Shown in pieces: positions 36,975-44,485 of a stretch of DNA of 64,000 nucleotides (positions within the stretch are counted from its first letter, which is position 1; each line of letters begins with the position of its first letter). The stretch lies in NCBI RefSeq assembly GCF_019649055.1, contig NW_026570221.1, forward strand, positions 806,001-870,000, read 5' to 3'. Made by a program: the position numbers and the translations under genes. The notes under the pieces are model-generated. The model was not told the DNA's origin and did no database searches. It saw only the letters and a list, made by a program, of their open reading frames with translations. Source of the DNA: Paramacrobiotus metropolitanus. Lineage: Eukaryota; Tardigrada; Eutardigrada; Parachela; Macrobiotidae.

Positions 36975-37332
36975 CTAAAGCTAGATCCAGAATAGATCCA
37001 GGAACAGAGACAGAAACAGAATCTATCCTGCGGAGTGAGCTATGCAGTATGGGTAGCGAACTACGCGGAAACACGAAACGTCGCACTGCTAATAGCTGAC
37101 TTTTAATATCGAAAGTCTGGAGAACAGAAAATCAATCAACTGATCGGCGCAGCTCGATCGTAAAACGTAGAGCCAATTCAACAGCGTGCAGCGCTGTGCA
37201 GCACGTGCCATGCCGCGCCCACTATCAGAACGCAAGCCAATCACAAGAGACACAACACAGACACGTAGTCCAAAGGCGTAGCGCCACAGGCGTAGCGCCA
37301 CTGACGTGAACGCTAGTGATCCCGGTCTCACA
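36975..37332 (-). repeat. 3' LTR of the giant retroelement
   Basis: 358 bp, no difference seen against 61279-61636. In sense it starts TGTGAGACC and ends CTAGCTTTAG, so the 3' terminus is AG rather than the usual CA. It contains two copies of GGCGTAGCGCCAC in tandem (37274-37302), an inverted CCAAT box (ATTGG in sense) and a TATTAAAAG at 37100-37108 that may serve as TATA element. No AATAAA was noticed. Confidence 0.95.
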
Positions 37333-38776
37333 TGCCTCTGGGGGGATGCCGAGCTCCTGTGAGGCTGGACACACTCCCGGATCCACGAGAAGACGACGGT
37401 CGCCGGTGTCTGTGTGCGCTCAAAAACATCAAATTCTCTTATTCCATTTATCACATAATTCCAAATGCACAATGTGAAATAAAGAGATCTGTATTAAAAT
37501 ACTATTCCATATCAATTCTAATACAAAAACAGATCAACAGTTATAAGATCAACAAAAGTATTAATCAAATGTAGACTAGGATCCTCCGTTTCTGACTCGT
37601 AAAGGTCACAGGTCCTGTCCACCGTTTTCCGCACTTTGGCCCATTCCGCTCGGTTGAGCAATTCTGCGCATCCGTAGTGCGACTTACATCACAATCCGCT
37701 TTAAGAATCAGGTGCGTATCAAGTACGACTTAGAAATACTGCTTCATCTTTGGAATATGGTGCGTATCAATTGTACGACTTAAAATGAGATCCGTTAAAG
37801 GTCATGGAGGGACGTCGTGTAGACAAGCGTAATTCGCTTCCTCCCTGATAAAGGTCATCCTTTATTGAGATGATCCGTTGAGATGTGCGACTCGTTATGG
37901 GTTAATGGTCCCAAAAGGTCATGCGACTGGAATTCCGGTACGGTGACTCTCTTGGGCGGTAATGATCCCAAGGGTCATCCAACTTTTCTTCAAACTTCCA
38001 TTAAAGGTCATGGAGGAACTTAGCCGATTTTTGCCGACTTTCAAGCATTTCTTCGCTTGCCCCCCTGGTAAAACTTTTAAGTTGACCTTTCCGTCGCACA
38101 TCCCACTTCAATATGCCTCGAGCGGCCAGAGTGCCGGCAGAGTTTACCGTAACATCTCTGATGGGGCCGGCTAACTACCGCATTAAATTTACCCCATGAC
38201 GCTTCCACATTAAATCTTTTACTCTTGTTCGCCGCTTGTGGCCCAGCTTCCGTACGAGAGATCCGGCTTGATTACCGTTATTTCTCTCGTTAAGTTTTGA
38301 CACTGAATCGCTTAAGGAGAGTGGCCGGCATAGTACACCGTAGCGTCTCTGATGGGGCCGGCTAATAGACCGAATCAAATTTAACCCCATTAATATTTCC
38401 ACCTGTTGTCTTTCTCTTTTTCGCCGCTTATGGCCCATCTTCGTCTTCAAGAGATCCGGCTTGATTACCGTAGTTTCTCTTGCTAATTTATAACACTGAG
38501 TCGCTTAAGGAGGAGAGCCGGCTGACTGCCGTAGCAACTCCTTTGGGGCCGGCGTAATAGACCGGATCAATTTAAACCCCAATCGCTGCTCCACATGATT
38601 TCTTTATCCTTTGCGATTCTGTGCTATAAACGCTGAAAACAACAATTACACAAATGCAGTTAATGTTAATATGTCACGTCGCCTTTATACAACACCATTT
38701 CTCATTTCTCATTCTTGTGACGTACCGACGATTGCCGTAGACGCCCCTTTTAATAGTGTGATCCTAACGATCAGCA
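37333..38776 (-). other. 3' untranslated region of the retroelement
   Basis: About 1.44 kb between ORF5 and the 3' LTR. At 37600-38010 it holds five AAAGGTCA octamers on the plus strand (37601, 37798, 37850, about 37914, about 38003), orientation opposite to most coding copies. At 38128-38640 there is a tandem repeat. Next to the LTR only a weak purine run (AGAGG) stands where a polypurine tract is expected. Confidence 0.7.
38128..38640 (-). repeat. About 190-bp tandem repeat in the 3' untranslated region
   Basis: Units start at 38128, 38318 and 38514 (the third partial). Each has a GCCGG...GGGGCCGGC block, a CGCCGCTT.TGGCCCA block, GATCCGGCTTGATTACCG and ends with CGCTTAAGG. Two blocks recur in the 5' leader: a 22-bp match between 38517-38538 and 60829-60850, and a 16-bp match between 38230-38245 and 60920-60935. 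Confidence 0.8.
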
Positions 38777-41515
38777 CTATTCCATTTCATTTGAGTCGCC
38801 CTCCTCGCCGTCTCTCGGCTGGCGCTTCTTAGAACTTTCTGGTTGATTGCGGTCAGACGTTCGGTCAACTGGTTCCGTGGAATCAACTGCTATGACCTTT
38901 TCCGGGTCAACTTCTCGCTGACCGCGACCTTTCCCTTGGCGACTGCGTTTAACCGCCTCTACCCGGTGGCGTGCGTCATTTTCTTCCAGTCGCAGTCTTC
39001 GGTTATTAGGGTCGTCCGCCAGTCGCCGTTGCACATCAGCGAGGTTATCGCGGAGTCGCTGGTTTCTTAGGCCGCGTCGTCCTATCTGGTTAGGGGCGCG
39101 TTCTGGGCGTCGGTCGCCTTTATTCACCAGAAATTCGTTGATGTAGACGTCTACTCCGTCCACTGGTTCAATATAATCGCTTCCCATAGTATCTTTGATC
39201 TTATTAATCCGCTCTTCGACCTGGGAGGCATGGCGCTGTGTAAGGTTTCCCTTTTCCCTTCGTGTCCTACACTTTTTCAACGCCTTCCGAGCCGTGTGGG
39301 CTATTCCAACATGTTCCATAGGCTCTCCCAACTTAACCACGTGAGGTCGGAAAAGTGGCGGGATGTCATCCTTCATTGTGTTAGAAACCAACTGGTTCTG
39401 TGTTTTATAGTGTGCCAATCTCGCAGCGAAGACCTTCTGCCCCATCCTTTTTGCGGCATGGTCTGTGGGATCCACCTGTAATCCGATCGATGCTCTAGCT
39501 GCAAGTAACTTGAAGGCCGGATTCACATGTCGTAGAACGAATTGAGCCACATATTCTTGTCGTTCATCATAGTCTGTGTAATAAAATTGTGTCATCCCGA
39601 CTGGGTCAGTCGTGTCCAATGGCACGTCCAATAGGCTCAAATCCAGCAAACTGTGTAATCCATTTCGTCGGATGGGGAGATAACAATCTCGCGCAGAGTC
39701 ACGAGGAATGTATAGTCGACGAAAAGTTCCTTCTTCCACTCCCCTCTTAATCTCTCTCGCGTACCCAGAATCGAGTAGGAATTGGCTCAACTGTCTCAGA
39801 ATTGTGCCAATTTTGTTGGCTTCAACCGAATCCGGCTCAAGTCCAAAGTATCGGCAAATTTCGACCGTTTGCTCATCAATATCGGTCGTCTTGTATTCCA
39901 TATCGATACTTTCAGGACGTCGGTTGTCAAATCTGGAGTTCTGTCGCTGATCAGCCCGGCGATGATTATCCGGTTCTCGTTGACCTTCTGGTTCACGTTG
40001 TTCTCCTGACTCAGGCTGCAACGGTTCGTTACTCGCCGGTTGTTCCGGTCGGAGGTCACTATCCAGAATTACATTTCGTCGATGGGTCACGTTCTCTTGA
40101 GACGTTTCCGCAATCGAGCTGGTCCCTTCCATCGCATCGTCTTCTTGTACGACGCTCACAATTGGTTCCACGACGTGAACCATTGACTCTACCCGCTGAT
40201 ACTTTGGAGGTGAATCTTCCCGTTCAGTGCTTGATGACCTTTTGCTTGCGCCCGAGTCAAAGGTCGCATAAAATGCGGCTCTCTGTTGCCATCTTTTATC
40301 TTGTGGGTCAGGCGTTCGATTTCGCGTATGTTCACGTCTTTTATCCCATGACCTTTCGGGTGTTGACATCCTGACGTTACGATTCCGGAATGCGACTCCC
40401 ATCGGCACCTGATGCCCTTGCTTTTCAGGCTCTGTACGGAATGTCTCCGCACGCCGTTTTTCTTCACGTCCTCTCGTCGCCGCCAAAATCTTTGCCGTAT
40501 CGATTTTCCTTTGAATACTCATTTCTGTAACTTCGTCTCCATGGCGCACCCATCCTCTTCCGCCACGGTAATCTCTGTCATGAGAGCGTTCGCGTGACCT
40601 TTCGCTACGATAATCCCGTGTCCTTTCGCGGGAGTGTTCACGTGACCTTTCGCTTCGTCTTTCTGAAGTCCGCTCGTGTTCACGTGAATGTCCGCGTGAC
40701 CTTTCTCTATGCGGCGGTGAACGGGGTCGTGTAAACACGTCATCTCGTCTAAATCCTCTGAGCGCCTGTAGAACATTGCTCTCGTTCTGGCGGGATTTGC
40801 GCAGGTCTTCCATACGCTCTTCAATTGCCTTCTTTATGTACGGTGCTGGGGCGAAACCCTTCTGCAGTCTCAATTTCTCCCGCAACAGCGCATCAAATAG
40901 TTCCTGTTGCATAGCGGCCGGATCACTCGTCAGAGTGTCAATCTGAATGATAAGAGACTGACGTGTAAGTTGCGCTTCTTCTTCGTTGAGGCTGGCTGTC
41001 GGTACAGTTGAACTCGACGGATTTGGCAGCGCCTCTCTTGCGGCCTGTTCGCTCGCCTTTTGATTCGCCGCATTGATCTTTGCCCGGAGTTCGTCCTCCA
41101 GCTGTTGCCGTCGCATTTTCTCCTGGTCCTCCTCGAACTTCTTACGGTATGCATCCGTTTGCGGGCATTTCAATGGCTCCAAAGTCTCATCCCAGCCACT
41201 TTCATGATTCTGGATCGCTTCCCGGTAACGATCCTCAAGTAGCATCCGCTCTTCAACTGGAATGCAGCCATAGTTCCTCGCGCTGATGAGGTTTCGAAAA
41301 ACGTCCATGTTCCCCCGTTTAGCTTCCATAAGTCCCACGAGTGAAACGATGTGTGGGTCACCCAACTTGTGAATACAAGTGTAGCAAGGGAATTTCTTGT
41401 CAACCTTTTTGTTGTTCCTTAGACAGTCCGGACACTTTGGATTATAGCCCGTAAACTGATCGATGTCTGCCGCCGTTCCCGTACGTTTAGGAGTGGCTTG
41501 ACCTTTCTGTGCCAT
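38777..41515 (-). CDS. Retroelement ORF5, 912 aa, unknown function with zinc motif and RS region
   Basis: ATG start at 41515, stop at 38777. Near the N-terminus, CPDC-X12-CYTC (codons at 41434-41423 and 41386-41375) forms a CX2C-X12-CX2C pattern typical of a zinc-binding fold. A charged helical part follows, then an Arg/Ser-rich stretch (RERSRGHSREHERTSERRSE) that partly arises from in-frame AAAGGTCA copies. A globular-looking region follows (TVEICRYFGLEPDSVEANK, FVLRHVNPAFKLLAARASI) and a basic C-terminus (RNQRLRDNLADVQRRL). No signal peptide or membrane helix, so not an envelope. A good 3' splice site (TTTTATAATTACAG, exon start 41529) lies 14 nt before the ATG, suggesting expression from a spliced RNA. 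I do not recognise a homologue. Confidence 0.8.
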   Translation of the reverse strand: MAQKGQATPKRTGTAADIDQFTGYNPKCPDCLRNNKKVDKKFPCYTCIHKLGDPHIVSLVGLMEAKRGNMDVFRNLISARNYGCIPVEERMLLEDRYREAIQNHESGWDETLEPLKCPQTDAYRKKFEEDQEKMRRQQLEDELRAKINAANQKASEQAAREALPNPSSSTVPTASLNEEEAQLTRQSLIIQIDTLTSDPAAMQQELFDALLREKLRLQKGFAPAPYIKKAIEERMEDLRKSRQNESNVLQALRGFRRDDVFTRPRSPPHRERSRGHSREHERTSERRSERSREHSRERTRDYRSERSRERSHDRDYRGGRGWVRHGDEVTEMSIQRKIDTAKILAATRGREEKRRAETFRTEPEKQGHQVPMGVAFRNRNVRMSTPERSWDKRREHTRNRTPDPQDKRWQQRAAFYATFDSGASKRSSSTEREDSPPKYQRVESMVHVVEPIVSVVQEDDAMEGTSSIAETSQENVTHRRNVILDSDLRPEQPASNEPLQPESGEQREPEGQREPDNHRRADQRQNSRFDNRRPESIDMEYKTTDIDEQTVEICRYFGLEPDSVEANKIGTILRQLSQFLLDSGYAREIKRGVEEGTFRRLYIPRDSARDCYLPIRRNGLHSLLDLSLLDVPLDTTDPVGMTQFYYTDYDERQEYVAQFVLRHVNPAFKLLAARASIGLQVDPTDHAAKRMGQKVFAARLAHYKTQNQLVSNTMKDDIPPLFRPHVVKLGEPMEHVGIAHTARKALKKCRTRREKGNLTQRHASQVEERINKIKDTMGSDYIEPVDGVDVYINEFLVNKGDRRPERAPNQIGRRGLRNQRLRDNLADVQRRLADDPNNRRLRLEENDARHRVEAVKRSRQGKGRGQREVDPEKVIAVDSTEPVDRTSDRNQPESSKKRQPRDGEEGDSNEME

Positions 41516-41855
41516 TTTTCCGCTTCAATCTGTAATTATAAAACAATCCGTCATATTAACTTCTCCACGTTAATCCTTTCCATTTCCTATCCATATCAAG
41601 GCTTTTCTATCATTTTTACGCCTATTCCGTTACTGAGCTGAGACTTTCCTAGCTCCTGCTGCCTTTTCTATCACTGTAACGTGGTAACCTTTCTCACGTT
41701 ATCAGCACTTTCTGACTACTGTGACCTTTTCTATTAGTCCTAGTACTGCTTTCAGTTGACCTTTCGTAACATTTTTCGCTTTCGTTTTAAACTGTTTTAT
41801 GCTTTTTCTGTAATATGCAGGGTTCATTACTCGCTGCATATTACACTATATTAGT
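41516..41855 (-). other. Spacer between ORF4 and ORF5
   Basis: 340 bp, pyrimidine-rich on the plus strand. It contains two TGACCTTT copies (41719-41770 area) and the splice acceptor that precedes ORF5. Confidence 0.6.
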
Positions 41856-44012
41856 TCACTCGGATTCTTTCATCGATGGTTTATACGGCTTGAAATCGAT
41901 TCGACCATCTGGCTTAATATGAAGCACTTCGTCCGCGATCAAGGCTTCAACGGCATTCTTAATCCACTCTTTATCGCTTTCAATATTCAAATCTCCCAAT
42001 TCGTAATTGACGGCCATGAAGTTTGAAAGGTCATTCCATGACGCTCCATTGGTACCGCCAATGGCGTCCAAAGCTACATCTGTGATGGCTATCTTCCAGG
42101 CCTCCAGTTCCATTTTCAGTCTGGGCGTTCGTTCCGTGCCCTGTTTCGGAAGGTAGTAGACGACTTTGTTGTCCTTGTTGTATTTACATCCCAACTTTCC
42201 TTCCTTATATGCTCGTTTCAGAGCTCGTTCAGTCATATTAAGTGACGACCTTCCGTTCGTATTTATCGCCACTTGTCTTTTCAGGTCTGTCCCAAGCATT
42301 TCTTTCTCCCGAATAATCTGGAGTGCGTTCTGGACTTCGTTCCATGTACGATTATTCACGTCCAATGCCGGCCCTAACATGTAATCTGTAGCCTCCTTTG
42401 CCGGTGTACCGCTACTTTTCTGGGAGGATGTCGAGTCCGTTGGGTCAGCCGTCGCTGTCTCGTCGATCCTCAGCTTTGCCAGTGATCCTGATGATGACCC
42501 CGCCGATTTTGGTTCGGCTGTCTTCTTCTCCTCTTGTGGCGTAGTCTCTTGACCTTTTAAATCGCCGACCGACTTCGATCGTTCCTTCTCAAAGACGTCC
42601 TTTAATGGTATGAACAGTGATTTGTGAAACACCTGGCGCGCCGAATCCGCTTCAGCTTCTGCCGCTGCTTTATCCATCGGGAGCATGACCTTTTCTTTCT
42701 CCCGTTTATCTGACGTCTCATGACCTCTCGGTTGATCTTCTGCGGTAGTTCCAGATGTTTCTTGACCTTTCGACTGTTCACCTTTTTCTGTCGCAGGTCT
42801 AGAAGGAGCCGTTGTTGTAGTATCGTCGTCACTTCCCGATTCCGAGTCCATTGGGCCTTTTGTCTTCGATGAAACTGTGACCTTTTCCATATCCTGACTG
42901 TCGGACATATTACAGTGGATCTGTCTTTCCGGTGGTATTAGACCAACTCTCGTGTATCGGATCGGGTGTCCTTTATGTGCGTTTGTCGTGGCAAGGACGT
43001 TCTGTTTAATCAACTTTGGCAATACGCGTTCGGTTGCCGTGTCGATCTCCTTTATCATTCCATTTCCGTCGTTCCAAACTGCGTTGATGTATTGGCTAAT
43101 CCGGTGACTCGTTGATCCTAATGGGCTTGTCATTCCCGCGATTGCCCTTTCCACTCGCATTGGGACCGCTTCATTCGGAGTTGTCAGCGCCTTATCCGAA
43201 CTGGCTGGTCTGAACAACTTGGCCTCATACGAGAAACTCGGGTGCTTCTGGATAAGTTTTCCTGCGTTCCGTGCGAATTCCAATACGACGTCAAACTTCT
43301 GTTTAGTAAAGCTACGACGCTGTCTCTTCAAATACGTCTTCAGGCCTGATTTAAATTTGGATGTCACCGATGCTGTTCTTATTCGTGTGAAATTCTTCTC
43401 CGCTCCGTTATACGCTTTGATTATTTCATCGACCGTGTTCAAATTATCATCATCTGGACCGTCAAATTCTTCATCCTCTGTAAAGTCCAATTCGCTCTCT
43501 CCATCTGGTTCAGCGTAATTGATCATTGCCATTGCATCAACTTTCATGGCCTTTCCCTTCGTCTTAACGGGCTCGCTCTTTGCTTTTTGCCCTTTATCCA
43601 AGGCCTCCGCTAAGCTTCTTGGCTCAGTAGTCCTTGATCGTGTCGTTTTCGAATCTGTATGTGACCTTGCACTGACCGTCGAAGTGCTTGGAAGGCTCAC
43701 TTCCGATGCCTCCGATTCACGCGACGTCTCCCGTTTCGCTTTTTCGCGAGTCTGTTTATCCTTGCGCTCCTTTGGCGTGGATGCGGAGATGACAATGGGG
43801 ACAGCTTGTTTCACCGCTATGACCTTTCCTTTGAGTTTTGATGGCTCTGCTGTAGCCGATTGAATAACTTTCTTTGACTTCGTAGGTGTCGATGACCTTT
43901 CTTCAACTTCGCCAACTGACTCGTCCAATATCTCGACATCATGCGACGCTGGTTCATCTCTTTTCTTCTTCCCGGTGCTTATGCTATCGCTTTCGTCACC
44001 GCTCTTCTTTTC
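41856..44012 (-). CDS. Retroelement ORF4b, about 718 codons, winged-helix-like domains
   Basis: The frame opens at 44012 after a stop and closes at 41856. There is no ATG in its first 150 or so codons, so it is probably a continuation of ORF4a in another frame, or starts at a non-ATG codon such as the TTG at 43928. The N-terminal third is charged and disordered (TREKAKRETSRESEASEVS). The middle holds FTKQKFDVVLEFARNAGKL. Three segments look like winged helices: HRISQYINAVWNDGNGMI to HPIRYTRVG, RTWNEVQNALQIIREKEM to NKVVYYLP, and ITDVALDAIGGTNGASWND to DGRIDFKP. The last resembles a linker-histone globular domain. A nucleic-acid-binding role is inference. Confidence 0.7.
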   Translation of the reverse strand, partial: EKKSGDESDSISTGKKKRDEPASHDVEILDESVGEVEERSSTPTKSKKVIQSATAEPSKLKGKVIAVKQAVPIVISASTPKERKDKQTREKAKRETSRESEASEVSLPSTSTVSARSHTDSKTTRSRTTEPRSLAEALDKGQKAKSEPVKTKGKAMKVDAMAMINYAEPDGESELDFTEDEEFDGPDDDNLNTVDEIIKAYNGAEKNFTRIRTASVTSKFKSGLKTYLKRQRRSFTKQKFDVVLEFARNAGKLIQKHPSFSYEAKLFRPASSDKALTTPNEAVPMRVERAIAGMTSPLGSTSHRISQYINAVWNDGNGMIKEIDTATERVLPKLIKQNVLATTNAHKGHPIRYTRVGLIPPERQIHCNMSDSQDMEKVTVSSKTKGPMDSESGSDDDTTTTAPSRPATEKGEQSKGQETSGTTAEDQPRGHETSDKREKEKVMLPMDKAAAEAEADSARQVFHKSLFIPLKDVFEKERSKSVGDLKGQETTPQEEKKTAEPKSAGSSSGSLAKLRIDETATADPTDSTSSQKSSGTPAKEATDYMLGPALDVNNRTWNEVQNALQIIREKEMLGTDLKRQVAINTNGRSSLNMTERALKRAYKEGKLGCKYNKDNKVVYYLPKQGTERTPRLKMELEAWKIAITDVALDAIGGTNGASWNDLSNFMAVNYELGDLNIESDKEWIKNAVEALIADEVLHIKPDGRIDFKPYKPSMKESE

Positions 44013-44485
44013 TTATCTTCTTCCTCCTGTCGTTTCTTCTTATCTTCTTCCTCCCGTCGTTTCTTGAGGAAATCGCCTTTCTTAACCTTGTCGCGGTTCA
44101 TGGCCTCTTCCAATCTGGGCGCTTTTCTCGGTTTGACTTTTGAGGGCTTGACCTTTAAGGGCTTTTTATGCTTGTCGGCCGTTTCTTCGTCTGAGCCTTC
44201 TTCCTCGGGTGGGTCTTCGTCTTCCGACTCTGGTTCGTCGTCACCAGGTGGATTACAATAGCCACAGTTTGGTTCATCACACTGAAGGTGCTCATGACTT
44301 CCCTGGGCAATCTCTAACACTCTTTGTAGAGAACGTCTTGCCCCTCCGGTTTCAGTTAGATTTGCCGACGTGCCCGGCGCCTCTTCCGTCTCTCCGGCTC
44401 CGCCTTCTTGTGCCGGGGATGAATTTCCAAGTGTCTTGTCTCTTTCGGAGATCCCTGTGAGGCGACCTCCCACAAAGGGTTCTTC
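43979..44485 (-). CDS. Retroelement ORF4a, acidic/basic linker frame overlapping ORF3
   Basis: Open from 44485 (after TAA) to a stop at 43979, about 168 codons, without an ATG in its first two thirds. It overlaps the end of ORF3 by about 130 nt in the -1 frame. It reads through an acidic stretch (DDEPESEDEDPPEEEGSDEE), then Lys-rich repeats (EEEDKKKRQEEEDKKRRA). CX6CX2C-type cysteines (CDEPNCGYC) are present. A candidate slippery heptamer CCCTTTG lies at the start of the overlap (44479-44473), in the ORF3 frame. The next junction, to ORF4b, has no canonical slippery site. Confidence 0.55.
   Translation of the reverse strand, partial: EEPFVGGRLTGISERDKTLGNSSPAQEGGAGETEEAPGTSANLTETGGARRSLQRVLEIAQGSHEHLQCDEPNCGYCNPPGDDEPESEDEDPPEEEGSDEETADKHKKPLKVKPSKVKPRKAPRLEEAMNRDKVKKGDFLKKRREEEDKKKRQEEEDKKRRAVTKAIA

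Noticed and set aside
37333-37360. Polypurine tract before the 3' LTR
   Set aside because: In sense the sequence is C-rich (CATCCCCCCAGAGGCA); AGAGG alone is too short to call.
40560-40760. Genuine RS-type splicing-factor domain in ORF5
   Set aside because: Much of the Arg/Ser run is produced by in-frame AAAGGTCA copies (ERS), so a functional RS domain cannot be claimed.
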